Positions 18,521 to 27,020 are shown, counted from the first letter of the stretch. The stretch: 37,207 bases of DNA from Gallionellaceae bacterium (GCA_009885195.1 VFLG01000024.1:1-37207); one strand, 5' to 3'. Notes: generated by a model not told the origin, from the letters alone. Translations and numbers: made by a program.

Positions 18521-19227
18521 GAACGCTGGACTCAGGACTGAGGACTGAGGACTCAGGCTGCGCCCTCCCCCACTCAGTCCTCAGCCCTCAGTCCTCAGTC
18601 CTGATCCGTACCCTCGGCCTCGTCGAATACAACACAACCTGGCAAGCGATGAAAGAATTTACCGCGCAACGCACCAGCGAGACACGCGACGAGATATGGC
18701 TGCTGCAACACCCGCCCGTATATACGCAGGGACTGGCGGGCAAGCCGGAACACCTGTTGCGCAGCACGAGCATCCCGGTAATCAAAATTGATCGCGGCGG
18801 CCAGATCACCTATCACGGCCCCGGCCAGATCGTCGCCTATCTGCTGCTCGACCTGCGCCGCTGGAAGATCAACGTGCGCGAGCTGGTGCGCCTGATGGAA
18901 CAGGCGGTGATCGACCTGCTCGATGATTACGGCGTGACGGCTCTAGGACGAGAAGATGCGCCAGGTGTGTATGTGAACGACGCTAAAATTGCTGCGCTTG
19001 GCCTTAAAATCCGCAATGGCTCGTGTTATCACGGCCTAGCTCTTAATGTCGATATGGATTTGTCGCCTTTCACGTGTATCAACCCCTGCGGCCACATCGG
19101 GCTGCAAGTGACCCAAGCGTACAATGTCGGCATCAATGCACCACTGGCCAAACTGGAGCAACAACTGGCGCACAACCTTATCGCGCTATTGCAGTTGCAT
19201 CACAACAAAATAAAGGAACCCGCATGA
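18517..19227 (+). CDS. lipB: Octanoyl-ACP:protein octanoyltransferase, extended N-terminus
   Basis: 236 aa. It moves octanoyl from acyl carrier protein to lipoyl domains, before LipA inserts sulfur. Visible family blocks are [41 protein letters not shown] and the catalytic Cys in INPCG. The lysine of AKIAALG completes the active site. Family members usually begin close to the LGLVEY block (residue ~34 here). The extra ~25 residues after the start are encoded by an inverted repeat of GGACTGA-type units (18531-18603). No start codon lies between that repeat and the conserved part, so ATG 18517 is required. Stop overlaps lipA by four bases. Confidence 0.93.
   Translation: MRTLDSGLRTEDSGCALPHSVLSPQSSVLIRTLGLVEYNTTWQAMKEFTAQRTSETRDEIWLLQHPPVYTQGLAGKPEHLLRSTSIPVIKIDRGGQITYHGPGQIVAYLLLDLRRWKINVRELVRLMEQAVIDLLDDYGVTALGREDAPGVYVNDAKIAALGLKIRNGSCYHGLALNVDMDLSPFTCINPCGHIGLQVTQAYNVGINAPLAKLEQQLAHNLIALLQLHHNKIKEPA
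18531..18603. repeat. Palindromic GGACTGA-type repeat inside lipB
   Basis: The left arm (18531-18557) is built from CAGGACTGAGGACTGAGGACT and its neighbours. The right arm (18572-18603) reads as its near-perfect reverse complement, with about 14 bases between. Each arm is itself a tandem of the 7-mer GGACTGA. The structure begins 14 bases after the lipB ATG and stays in frame. On the transcript it would form a stable hairpin immediately behind the start codon. Confidence 0.8.
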
Positions 19228-20162
19228 GCAACATTGAAAAACAAACCGGCGCCGCCAAGACCGCGCGCAACCCGATCAAGATCGTGCCGTTGCAGGAACG
19301 CCTGCGCAAGCCGGAATGGATACGCGTCAAATCCGGCAGCGGCCAGGGCTATCACGACGTGAAGCGCCTGCTGCGCGAGCATAATTTGCATACCGTGTGC
19401 GAGGAAGCTTCCTGCCCCAATATCGGTGAATGCTTCAGCAAGGGTACAGCTACTTTCATGATTCTGGGTGATCTGTGCACGCGGCGCTGCCCATTCTGCG
19501 ATGTGGGCCACGGCAAACCGCTGCCGCCGGACATCAATGAACCGGCCAATCTGGCGCGATCGATCGCGCTGCTCAAGCTTAAATATGTGGTCATCACCAG
19601 CGTGGATCGCGATGATTTGCGCGATGGTGGCGCGCAGCATTTTGTCGATTGCCTGTCTGCCATCCGCGCCACTTCGCCGAATACCAAACTGGAAACGCTG
19701 GTGCCGGATTTTCGCGGGCGTCTGGAAACAGCACTGGACATACTGGCGCAAAGCTTGCCCGATGTGCTGAACCACAATATGGAAACTGTACCCCGTTTGT
19801 ACAAGCTGGCGCGGCCCGGTGCTGACTATGCGCACTCGCTCAAGTTGCTGAAAGATTTCAAGGCACGTTTCCCGCACGTGACGACTAAATCAGGACTGAT
19901 GCTGGGCTTGGGTGAAACGGACGAAGAAGTGTTGCAAGCAATGCGCGATCTGCGCGCGCACGATGTCGAGATGCTCACGCTGGGACAATACCTGCAACCT
20001 TCCGATGGGCACTTGCCGGTATTGCGCTATGTCCATCCCGACATCTTCAAAAAATTTGAACAAGCGGCGCTGGAAATGGGCTTTACCCATGCCGCCTGCG
20101 GACCCATGGTGCGCAGCAGTTATCATGCGGATGAGCAGGCGCACCAGGCCGGTGTTGTATAA
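19224..20162 (+). CDS. lipA: Lipoyl synthase
   Basis: 312 aa radical-SAM enzyme that inserts two sulfurs into octanoyl-lysine. The auxiliary cluster ligands are Cys59, Cys64 and Cys70 ([12 protein letters not shown]). The radical-SAM cluster is C85-x3-C89-x2-C92 (CTRRCPFC). The end carries the RSSYHADE block with the conserved serine of the auxiliary cluster. [15 protein letters not shown]-like text ([16 protein letters not shown]) also marks LipA. The ATG overlaps the lipB stop. It is the last gene of the operon. Confidence 0.98.
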   Translation: MSNIEKQTGAAKTARNPIKIVPLQERLRKPEWIRVKSGSGQGYHDVKRLLREHNLHTVCEEASCPNIGECFSKGTATFMILGDLCTRRCPFCDVGHGKPLPPDINEPANLARSIALLKLKYVVITSVDRDDLRDGGAQHFVDCLSAIRATSPNTKLETLVPDFRGRLETALDILAQSLPDVLNHNMETVPRLYKLARPGADYAHSLKLLKDFKARFPHVTTKSGLMLGLGETDEEVLQAMRDLRAHDVEMLTLGQYLQPSDGHLPVLRYVHPDIFKKFEQAALEMGFTHAACGPMVRSSYHADEQAHQAGVV

Positions 20163-20258
20163 AAGGGGGCATAAATACTTAAACCCAATCCCGGGTTGCT
20201 TTGGCTTACAATAGGTGTGCGCTTTAACAACCATCATTCCAATACTAAGGAGGCATCA

Positions 20259-20576
20259 ATGAATATTTATAGTCTGGTCATATTGGCAGCGGGTTTGGTT
20301 GTGGCGGGCAATGCACAGGCCGAAAACGGTGAAGCGCTGGCCAGGACATACAACTGCATGATGTGCCATGCTGTTGCCACTAAATCTACCGGACCAGCAC
20401 TCAAGGATATCGCCGCAAAATACAAGGCTGACAAGGGCGCGCAAGCCATGCTGGAAGTGAAAGTGCGCCGTGGCGGCGCCGGCACATGGGGCAAGATACC
20501 GATGCCGGCCACCGCGCGATCGGTAAGCGATGAGGACATCAAAGCCATCGTGCAATGGGTGCTGTCGCTTAAGTGA
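20259..20576 (+). CDS. Class I cytochrome c (c551/c552-like)
   Basis: 105 aa precursor. A signal peptide (SLVILAAGLVVAGNAQA) leads to a mature domain of about 85 residues with one haem site CMMCH and the axial methionine in GKIPMPA. The spacing and the final helix (DIKAIVQWVLSLK) match the small c551/c552 electron carriers of periplasmic respiratory chains. An excellent ribosome site (AAGGAGG) lies six bases before the ATG. A candidate -10 (TACAAT) lies at about 20206-20211. The gene has its own promoter region and ends at a strong terminator. Confidence 0.93.
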   Translation: MNIYSLVILAAGLVVAGNAQAENGEALARTYNCMMCHAVATKSTGPALKDIAAKYKADKGAQAMLEVKVRRGGAGTWGKIPMPATARSVSDEDIKAIVQWVLSLK

Positions 20577-20594
20577 GCGCTTTCTGATTGCCCG

Positions 20595-20629
20595 AACAAC
20601 AAGGCCAGCCTAAAGCTGGCCTTGTTGTT
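20595..20629. terminator. Bidirectional hairpin terminator
   Basis: AACAACAAGGCCAGC is followed by five bases and its exact reverse complement, a 15-base-pair stem with a GC-rich core. On the plus strand it ends in a short T-rich run (TTGTTGTTTC); on the minus strand it is equally symmetrical. It lies between convergent genes, 18 bases after the cytochrome c stop and 21 before the end of the EF-hand gene, so it can serve both. Confidence 0.85.
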
Positions 20630-20650
20630 TCAGGTATTGATAAGGGTACT

Positions 20651-21160
20651 CTAAAGTGATTCCGGCTTCCCACCCGGGCCCATGGTCTTGCCGCGATGCA
20701 ACAATGGCATTGCGTCAAAGTATTCTTCGCGCGTTACCTTGCCATCCTTGTTGGCATCCACCTCATCGAAGTACATGGATAACATCGGCATCATTTCAGC
20801 TTCGGTTCGATTCAGGCCGCCATCATGGTCGGCATCAGCCGCTGCGAATCGTTTATCCAGATGTGTCGTACCGCTGTTCGCTTGCTTTTTATGGCCGGCT
20901 TCCATTTCGTCATGGGTGATCTTGCCATCACCGTTGGCATCCATCTTTTTGAAATGCTTGGCCTGGAAGGCATTAAACTCGGCCTTGGAGATCGCGCCGT
21001 CGCCGTTGGTATCGGCGTCCTTGAACATCTTTTCTTCCACCTGCTCGTGCATGGGCCCATGTCGGGAGTCCGGTTCGGCGTGCGCCGCAGAAGCACCCAA
21101 AACAAAACTGGAAGCAATTGCCCCGGAAATAATTGACAGATACACGCGGACTTTTTTCAT
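20651..21160 (-). CDS. Exported four-EF-hand calcium-binding protein
   Basis: 169 aa. A signal peptide (KKVRVYLSIISGAIASSFV, ending near AAHA) is followed by four EF-hand loops: DADTNGDGAISKAE, DANGDGKITHDE, DADHDGGLNRTE and DANKDGKVTREE. All keep the D-x-D/N-x-D-G pattern at positions 1, 3, 5 and 6, though the third loop has Gly-Gly-Leu where Gly-x-Ile is usual. The arrangement resembles calmodulin-like periplasmic proteins; the target is unknown. The ATG at 21160 has AAAGGA upstream and gives the signal peptide; an upstream in-frame start is less likely. Confidence 0.9.
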   Translation of the reverse strand: MKKVRVYLSIISGAIASSFVLGASAAHAEPDSRHGPMHEQVEEKMFKDADTNGDGAISKAEFNAFQAKHFKKMDANGDGKITHDEMEAGHKKQANSGTTHLDKRFAAADADHDGGLNRTEAEMMPMLSMYFDEVDANKDGKVTREEYFDAMPLLHRGKTMGPGGKPESL

Positions 21161-21314
21161 CAATAAATCCTTTATAAAATTTTTGAGGGAAGAATTGAAC
21201 AAGCAGAATATGGCTTATCGAGCTCATCATGCTGGACAAACCCATGATACTGGAATTTACCCCAACACCACCCCAAAATTGAAGTGAAATTCCAAGCCAT
21301 GGACAGCGCTGGGG

Positions 21315-21320
21315 TATAAT
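21315..21320 (+). promoter_or_regulatory. Candidate -10 box of the RNB gene
   Basis: TATAAT lies 26 bases before the RNB start codon, a good distance for a sigma-70 promoter with a short leader. No convincing -35 hexamer is found 16-18 bases upstream, so the call rests on the -10 alone. Confidence 0.35.
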
Positions 21321-21346
21321 CAAGCCACTTTTTTCGCCGCATCCCA

Positions 21347-23293
21347 ATGAATATTTTTTACGAAGAAGACGGCAATTTCAAGGTCGGCTCGATACTCACC
21401 GACAATACTACCTCATTGCAGGTGGAAAGCGCGCACGGCAAGCGCAGCAAGATCAAAACGGCAAATGTGTTGCTGCGCTTTGCCCAGCCGGGGCTGGCTG
21501 AATTCATGGTGCAAGCGGAAGCCATCGCGGCCAGCATTGATGTACAGTTTCTGTGGGAATGTTGCCCGCCTGAAGATTTCGGCTTCGATGCGCTGGCCAG
21601 CGACTATTTCGGCCATGCACCCAATCCCATCGAAGCGGCTGGCGCCTTGATCCGCCTGCATTCCTCGCCGATGTACTTCTACAAGAAAGGCAAGGGACAT
21701 TACAAAGCCGCACCACCGGAGGCACTCAAATCGGCGCTGGCCAGCGCCGAGAAGAAGCGCCTGCAGGCCGCCTTGCAAGCGCGCTATACTGGGGAACTGA
21801 CTGCCTTCACGCTGCCGCCCGAGTTCATCAACAAGCTGCCGCAACTGCTGTACCAGCCGGATCGCAATTCGCTGGAAGTCAAGGCGCTGGAGGCTGCCTG
21901 CGCCGCCACACACCTGTCCGCTGCGCACCTGCTGCAACGATGCGGCGCGCTGCCTTCCACGCAGGACTATCATTTACAGCGCTTCTTGTTTGAAAATTTT
22001 CCGGCCGGCACCGGCTTCCCCGAAGTGGCAGTAGCCGACTGGCCCGAGCTGCCGCTGGCTGAAGATGTCGCATTCAGCATTGATGATGCGACCACCACAG
22101 AAATTGACGATGCCTTTTCGGTGCGACGGCTTGCCAATGGCAATTGGCGCATCGGCGTGCATATCGCCGCGCCCTCTCTGGGCATCATCCCCGGCTCGCC
22201 GGGTGACTCCATCGCGGCACAGCGCCTGTCCACGGTGTACATGCCCGGTGACAAGATCACCATGCTGCCGGATAGCATCGTGCAGACCTTTACCCTGAGC
22301 GCGGACAAGGTTTGCCCGACACTGTCCCTGTATCTCGAAGTGGCGCCCGACACCCTGTCCGTGCTCGGCACGGAAAGCCGCGTGGAACGCATCCACATCG
22401 CCGCCAACCTGCGTCACGACACGCTGGAACCGCTATTCAACGAGGACACACTGGCCGCAGGCAAGCAGGATTATCCCTACGCGGCGGAGCTGACGCTACT
22501 GTGGAAATTCGCGCGGGAACTGGAGACAGTGCGCGGCAAATCCGCCGACAACAGCACGCAGCAGGTGGATTACAATTTTTATGTAGAAAACGACCAGGTC
22601 ACTATCGGCATCCGGCAACGCGGTTCACCGATCGACAAAGTGGTGTCAGAGCTGATGATTTTTGTGAATAGCGAATGGGGCAAGCTGTTAGCAAAGCACG
22701 ACGTGGCGGGTATTTACCGCACGCAGAGCAACGGCAAGGTAAAAATGAGTACCGTGCCCGCGCCTCATCAGGGGCTGGGCGTGGCGCAATATCTGTGGTC
22801 AAGCTCGCCGCTGCGGCGCTATGTGGACTTTATCAACCAGCGCCAAATTATCAGCCTGTTGCGCGGCGAAGAACCGGTATATGCCAGGAACGACACCGTG
22901 CTGTTTACCGTGATGCGCGACTTCGATGCCGCCTATGCCATCTACAATGAATTCCAGCGCAACATGGAACGCTACTGGTGCCTGCGCTGGCTGTTGCAGG
23001 AACAAGCCAAGGTGGAAGCCATCTCCCATCTCCCGCCAACACCCTCTCCCCAACCCTCTCCCGCAAGCGGGCGAGGGGACGAACGAGAAAATCAATTGTT
23101 AATTCCTGCATGGGTGCTGCGCGAAAACCTGGTCAAGCTCGCACGCATTCCTCTGGCGCAGCGCATCCCCTCGTTGCCGGAATTGCTGCCGAATACGCGC
23201 GTGACGCTGGAGATGGGTGAAATTGATTTGCTCGACCTGCATTTCCAGGCACGCTTCGTCGCTATCGTTGAGGAGGAGGTTGCGGCTTGTTAG
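21347..23293 (+). CDS. RNB-domain exoribonuclease (RNase II family) with repeat-derived insert
   Basis: 648 aa. A processive 3'-to-5' exoribonuclease of the RNase II/R superfamily. The N-terminal ~230 residues contain OB-like and helical parts. The RNB domain begins near residue 240 with AFSIDDATTTEIDDAFSV, which holds the acidic metal ligands, and continues with GVHIAAPS, VYMPGDKITMLP and YRTQSNGKVKM. The last ~70 residues form the C-terminal S1-like part. At residues ~563-580 a Pro/Ser/Gly-rich stretch (PTPSPQPSPASGRGDE) interrupts the domain; it is translated from a palindromic repeat (23036-23079) inserted in frame. It precedes tonB by 43 bases. Symbol rnb or rnr is not resolved. Confidence 0.9.
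   Translation: MNIFYEEDGNFKVGSILTDNTTSLQVESAHGKRSKIKTANVLLRFAQPGLAEFMVQAEAIAASIDVQFLWECCPPEDFGFDALASDYFGHAPNPIEAAGALIRLHSSPMYFYKKGKGHYKAAPPEALKSALASAEKKRLQAALQARYTGELTAFTLPPEFINKLPQLLYQPDRNSLEVKALEAACAATHLSAAHLLQRCGALPSTQDYHLQRFLFENFPAGTGFPEVAVADWPELPLAEDVAFSIDDATTTEIDDAFSVRRLANGNWRIGVHIAAPSLGIIPGSPGDSIAAQRLSTVYMPGDKITMLPDSIVQTFTLSADKVCPTLSLYLEVAPDTLSVLGTESRVERIHIAANLRHDTLEPLFNEDTLAAGKQDYPYAAELTLLWKFARELETVRGKSADNSTQQVDYNFYVENDQVTIGIRQRGSPIDKVVSELMIFVNSEWGKLLAKHDVAGIYRTQSNGKVKMSTVPAPHQGLGVAQYLWSSSPLRRYVDFINQRQIISLLRGEEPVYARNDTVLFTVMRDFDAAYAIYNEFQRNMERYWCLRWLLQEQAKVEAISHLPPTPSPQPSPASGRGDERENQLLIPAWVLRENLVKLARIPLAQRIPSLPELLPNTRVTLEMGEIDLLDLHFQARFVAIVEEEVAAC
23036..23079. repeat. CCCTCTCCC...GCGAGGG repeat inside the RNB gene
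   Basis: The right part forms a hairpin, CCCTCTCCCGC against GCGGGCGAGGG, preceded by a directly repeated CCCTCTCCCCAA-like unit. The same family appears at 27150-27247 (CCCTCCCGCTTGCGGGAGAGG). The length keeps the ribonuclease reading frame open. This repeat class is common in proteobacterial intergenic DNA; here it is inside a coding sequence. Confidence 0.75.
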
Positions 23294-23449
23294 CAGGGGT
23301 TGAAAAACTACTGCGCTTGCCAATACCGCGTTAAAAATGGACTCAAAATTCGGGGTCGGAAAGCGACAAACTTTATGCAACCTCCGGTTTCTCGCCCATT
23401 TTCGCCTTGTCTTGGCTGCGCTCGCTACGTTTTTCAACACCCTGCCCGC
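23291..23449. repeat. Terminal-inverted-repeat element at the start of tonB
   Basis: The left end GCAGGGGTTGAAAAACTACT and the reverse complement of the right end (GCAGGGTGTTGAAAAACGTA) match. The similarity continues inward for about 50 bases: GCCAATACCGCGTTAAAAATGG on one side resembles the reverse complement of CCATTTTCGCCTTGTCTTGGC on the other. The element starts at the ribonuclease stop codon and ends within the tonB reading frame. No protein of its own is encoded. It is a MITE-like or foldback repeat. Confidence 0.65.
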
Positions 23450-24296
23450 CCTGCTCAAGCAACCCATTTCATTTGCCCTGGCATTCTCGCTGGTGCTGCA
23501 TACTCTTATCCTGTTTGGTATCGGCTTCGCTCTGCCCGACCCGCGCAAGACCTCCGATTTCATGCCGCCGCTGCAAGTGGTTCTGGTCAACAGCAAATCA
23601 ACATCGCGGCCCGCCAAGGCCGATGCCCTGGCGCAAAGCAACCTTGATGGCGGCGGCAACACCCCCGAAGACCGCCGCGCGAAAAGCCCGCTGCCCACCC
23701 TGAGAGATGACCGACAATTTACCCCGGAACAATCCGCGCGGCGGGTGCGGCAACTTGAGCGGGAGGCCAAGCGCTTGTTGACACAAACAAAAAGCACGTA
23801 CACTGTGGCGCAAGAAAAAAATAAAACACAACAGGAAGTCAGCGCACAAACCAGCGGACAGGACATGGTTAGCCGCGCACTTGAAATCGCCCGTCTGGAA
23901 GCGGAAATCAGCCAGGATTTTGAAGCCTACCAGAAATTGCCACGGCGCAAGTTCATCGGTGCGCGCACGCGGGAATACCGCTTCGCGCAATATATCGAAG
24001 ACTGGCGCATCAAAGTGGAACGCATCGGCAACCTGAATTATCCCGAAGCGGCGCGCCAGAAAAATATTTACGGCAGCCTGCAACTGACCGTTTCCATCCG
24101 CGCCGACGGCAGCGTGGAAAGTGTGGATGTAAGCCGCTCATCCGGCCAGCGCATCCTGGATGCGGCGGCGCAACGCATCGTCAGGTTGGCCGCTCCCTTC
24201 TCTCCCTTGCCGCCGGACATCCGCAAAGACACTGACATCCTCAGCATCACGCGCACCTGGACATTTACTTCAAGCGACAGGCTGGAAAGTAAATAA
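23337..24296 (+). CDS. tonB: TonB-family energy transducer
   Basis: 319 aa. TonB couples the proton-motive force (through ExbB/ExbD) to outer-membrane transport. A membrane anchor lies at ~43-62 (PISFALAFSLVLHTLILFG). It is followed by a charged periplasmic spacer with few Pro repeats, and by a C-terminal TonB domain (VERIGNLNYPEAARQKNIYGSL..., then SVESVDVSRSSGQRILDAA). No exbB or exbD is nearby. The first ~37 residues, and both plausible starts (ATG 23337, TTG 23410), lie within an inverted-repeat element, so the native start may have been replaced. No good ribosome site is seen before 23337. The zinc-uptake genes downstream suggest which transport it might power. Confidence 0.85.
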   Translation: MDSKFGVGKRQTLCNLRFLAHFRLVLAALATFFNTLPALLKQPISFALAFSLVLHTLILFGIGFALPDPRKTSDFMPPLQVVLVNSKSTSRPAKADALAQSNLDGGGNTPEDRRAKSPLPTLRDDRQFTPEQSARRVRQLEREAKRLLTQTKSTYTVAQEKNKTQQEVSAQTSGQDMVSRALEIARLEAEISQDFEAYQKLPRRKFIGARTREYRFAQYIEDWRIKVERIGNLNYPEAARQKNIYGSLQLTVSIRADGSVESVDVSRSSGQRILDAAAQRIVRLAAPFSPLPPDIRKDTDILSITRTWTFTSSDRLESK

Positions 24297-24337
24297 GGGC
24301 TTGTCCGATTGTACCTTCCTGGTTTAGAGTGTGCCCT

Positions 24338-24646
24338 ATGCCTAACTCCCTGTTCACCCGACTGCTGTTGGTTTTCGCTCTGCTGTTTGCGCAAGCGGGC
24401 AGCTTGACGCATGGCATTTCGCACGCCCTGGCGGAACAATCGCATGGCTCGGATCAATCGCTGCCGCATGACAAACATGGCGATTTTTGCGCGACATATG
24501 CCCATATCGGCAGCGCGATCGGCAGCAGCAGCTTCAGTTTCGCCAGTAGCAAAACTTGCGCAACATTTCATCTCAACAATTCCAGTTCTTGCATCTCAAA
24601 TACCTTCGTCGCATTCGCGGCGCGCGCTCCGCCTTACTCCGCTTAA
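24338..24646 (+). CDS. Small exported protein preceding zinc-uptake genes
   Basis: 102 aa. A hydrophobic N-terminal stretch (FTRLLLVFALLFAQAGSLTH) could be a signal peptide or anchor. His-rich text follows (THGISHALAEQ, SLPHDKHGDFC) and then a Ser-rich part with further cysteines. I recall similar small proteins before metal-uptake receptors in other betaproteobacteria, but no function is known. The pattern suggests metal binding. A GTG nine bases upstream is an alternative start. It lies 41 bases after tonB and is probably part of the same cluster. Confidence 0.6.
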   Translation: MPNSLFTRLLLVFALLFAQAGSLTHGISHALAEQSHGSDQSLPHDKHGDFCATYAHIGSAIGSSSFSFASSKTCATFHLNNSSSCISNTFVAFAARAPPYSA

Positions 24647-24669
24647 ATTTAATTTTTTCCCATGCGTGT

Positions 24670-24747
24670 GTAGGGGCGCGATTCATCGCGCCCTGATCTA
24701 TACATGCCCCAGAAAATGGCGAAGGGCGCGATGAATCGCGCCCCTAC
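24670..24747. repeat. GGGGCGCGAT palindromic pair, copy 2
   Basis: GTAGGGGCGCGATTCATCGC at the left and GCGATGAATCGCGCCCCTAC at the right face each other across about 28 bases. It is the inverted counterpart of 16049-16120; the shared spacer (CTGATCTAT.CATG) shows that both are the same composite element and not two chance palindromes. It lies just upstream of the outer-membrane gene at 24790, so it would be in that gene's leader or promoter region. Confidence 0.72.
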
Positions 24748-24789
24748 CATTGACCCCGAATCGGAATTATTCATTTTGTGGAGTTAAAA

Positions 24790-26097
24790 ATGTCCAAAAT
24801 AATTTATGTGAGCGCGGCGCTTGCCGCGCTGTTAAGCCATCCGTTCAACGCATCCGCCGCAAGCGATGGCGATCTGCAAGCCATCCGTGAGCGGGTTCAA
24901 CAATTGGAACAGCGCATGGAACAATCCGGCCCAACCCCGACGCGCAACAGCGGCGGCGAGGGCGCATTCAATCCGGCCATCTCGCTGATCCTGGGCGAAA
25001 CCTATGGCAACCTCCGGCAAGACCCGGCCATCCCGGCCACAGGTTTTGCCATGAATGCCAACCCCGGGCACGAGCAAGGGTTCAATCTGGGCGAATCGGA
25101 ACTGGTGATTACCGCCAATATTGATCCACAGTTTCGCGGCGTGGGCCGGTTCGCGATTGATCCGGCGGGCGGCCTCAGCGCGGAAGATGTCTATGTGCAG
25201 ACCGGCGCGCTGAGTGCAGGGCTGAGCCTGAAAATGGGACGCTTCCTTTCCGGCCTCGGCTATCTCAACGAGAAACACGCGCACACTTGGGATTTCGTCG
25301 ACCAGCCGCTGGTGTATGCGACGCTGTGGGACAACCAGCTGGGCGAAGACGGCCTACAACTGAAATGGTTGGCGCCGACCGATACCTTCCTGGAAATCGC
25401 CGCCGAACTGGGTCGCGGGCGCGGCTTTCCCGGCACCGATCGCGCCAGGAACGGTAGCGGCGCAGGGGTGCTGTTCGCGCATATCGGTGACGACATCGGC
25501 ATCGAGCACAATTGGCGCGCCGGGGTTTCGCTGCACCAAACCAAACGGGTTGATGCGGTCAGCGATGCCGTGCCGGATTTGCTTGACACAGCGGACGGCG
25601 TGAGCAACAGCTTCAGCGGCGATAGCCGGACGGCAGGCGTGGATTTGGTGTGGAAATATGCGCCCAACGGCAATCTGCGCGACCGCTACGTGAAACTGCA
25701 AGGCGAGTATTTCCGCCGCAAGGAAAGCGGCTCGCTGACTTACGATATAAATGCAGCCTCGCCACCCCCGCCAATCACCGATAGTTTCTCTGTAACCCAA
25801 AGCGGCTGGTATGTGCAAAGCGTTTATCAGTTCATGCCGCGCTGGCGCAACGGCTTGCGCTATGACAGGCTCGATCCGGGCATCGCTGCGGTGGGCGCGC
25901 TGAACGCGGGCAACGTCATCAGCGATTACGGCTACCGCCCCTCGCGCACCAGCCTGATGCTGGATTTCAGCCCGAGCGAATTTTCGCGCCTGCGCCTGCA
26001 ACTGGCGCGCGACAACTCGCGCCAGGGATTGGCTGATAATCAATTGTTCGTGCAATACATCATGAGTATGGGCGCGCACGGCGCGCACCAGTATTGA
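24790..26097 (+). CDS. Outer membrane beta-barrel of the zinc-uptake cluster
   Basis: 435 aa. A signal peptide ends near FNASAAS (residue ~25). A short coiled coil follows (DLQAIRERVQQLEQRME), as in trimeric porins, and then a strand-rich barrel containing GYLNEKHAHTWDFVDQPL, a His/Asp-rich segment that could contact metal. There is no plug domain and the length is too short for a classical TonB-dependent receptor, although similar proteins are sometimes annotated as zinc-regulated TonB-dependent receptors. ATG 24790 has GGAG seven bases upstream; a GTG four codons earlier overlaps that site. It is followed 25 bases later by the ZnuA-like gene. Confidence 0.78.
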   Translation: MSKIIYVSAALAALLSHPFNASAASDGDLQAIRERVQQLEQRMEQSGPTPTRNSGGEGAFNPAISLILGETYGNLRQDPAIPATGFAMNANPGHEQGFNLGESELVITANIDPQFRGVGRFAIDPAGGLSAEDVYVQTGALSAGLSLKMGRFLSGLGYLNEKHAHTWDFVDQPLVYATLWDNQLGEDGLQLKWLAPTDTFLEIAAELGRGRGFPGTDRARNGSGAGVLFAHIGDDIGIEHNWRAGVSLHQTKRVDAVSDAVPDLLDTADGVSNSFSGDSRTAGVDLVWKYAPNGNLRDRYVKLQGEYFRRKESGSLTYDINAASPPPPITDSFSVTQSGWYVQSVYQFMPRWRNGLRYDRLDPGIAAVGALNAGNVISDYGYRPSRTSLMLDFSPSEFSRLRLQLARDNSRQGLADNQLFVQYIMSMGAHGAHQY

Positions 26098-26122
26098 TAC
26101 GCATCACTCAAAAGGAAAATCC

Positions 26123-27019
26123 ATGCAAAGAATCCTCTGTACGTTTTTACTATTGCTGCTCAGCGGCAACGTCCACGCCGCGCTCGACGTGTTCGCCTGC
26201 GAACCGGAATGGGCGGCGCTCGCGCAACAACTGGCGGGAGACAAAGCCAGCATCTACACCGCCACCGGCGCGCTGCAAGACCCGCACCGCGTGGAAGCGC
26301 GCCCCAGCCTGATCGCCAAAGCAAGGCGTGCAAACCTGGTGGTGTGTACCGGCGCGGAACTGGAAGCGGCCTGGCTGCCGGTGGTGCTGCGCGAATCCGG
26401 CAACAGCGCGGTACTGCCGGGCAGCAGCGGTTATTTTGAAGCCGCACATTATGTGGTCATGCTGGAGATTCCGGCGCGACTGGATCGCGCCGAGGGCGAT
26501 GTGCACGCTGCGGGCAACCCGCACGTTCAGACCGATGCGCGCAATTTTTTGCCGATTGCGGAAGCACTCAGCAAGCGTTTGATCCAGCTTGATCCAAGCA
26601 ACACCGCTTACTACCGGCAGCAACTCGCCGCGTTCAATCAGCAGTGGCGCGCCGCGATTGCGAAATGGGGGCAGCAGGCCGCGCCATTGAAAGGCATCCC
26701 CGTCATCGTGCAGCACCGAGGCTTCCCCTACCTGAACAACTGGCTGGGACTGAAACAAATCGCCGAACTGGAACCCAAACCCGGCATGGAACCCAGCGCG
26801 GCCTATCTGGGCAGCGTACTGAATGAACTTCAACAACATCCAGCGCGCATGGTATTGCGCGCAGCCTATCAGGATGGTCGGCCATCGGAATGGATCGCTG
26901 AACGCGCGCATATTCCCGCCGTAATGTTGCCCTTTACCGTTGGCGGCACACCGCAGGCGACCGATTTATTTGCGATGTTCGACGACACGATTCAGCGTTT
27001 GCTGGCGGGATTGAAATAA
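26123..27019 (+). CDS. znuA: ZnuA-like zinc/manganese-binding protein of an ABC importer
   Basis: 298 aa, cluster A-I solute-binding protein (periplasmic). A signal peptide ends at VHA (residue ~20). Metal-ligand histidines are expected at DPH (residue ~54), GNPHVQTDARN (~134) and QHRGFPYL (~194), with a late acidic residue in the QATDLFAMFDD segment. The His/Asp-rich loop seen in many ZnuA proteins is absent. Zinc is preferred over manganese from the three-histidine pattern and the neighbouring genes. It lies 25 bases after the barrel gene; the permease follows only after a 262-base repeat block. Confidence 0.86.
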   Translation: MQRILCTFLLLLLSGNVHAALDVFACEPEWAALAQQLAGDKASIYTATGALQDPHRVEARPSLIAKARRANLVVCTGAELEAAWLPVVLRESGNSAVLPGSSGYFEAAHYVVMLEIPARLDRAEGDVHAAGNPHVQTDARNFLPIAEALSKRLIQLDPSNTAYYRQQLAAFNQQWRAAIAKWGQQAAPLKGIPVIVQHRGFPYLNNWLGLKQIAELEPKPGMEPSAAYLGSVLNELQQHPARMVLRAAYQDGRPSEWIAERAHIPAVMLPFTVGGTPQATDLFAMFDDTIQRLLAGLK

Positions 27020-27020
27020 T

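Noticed and set aside
20595-20629. A riboswitch or small-RNA reading of this strong hairpin
   Set aside because: Its position between two convergent stop codons and its simple symmetrical stem fit a terminator better.
24297-24790. Zur operator upstream of the zinc-uptake genes
   Set aside because: I looked for a GTTATnnnATAAC-like palindrome and did not find one; the gap is filled largely by a palindromic repeat.
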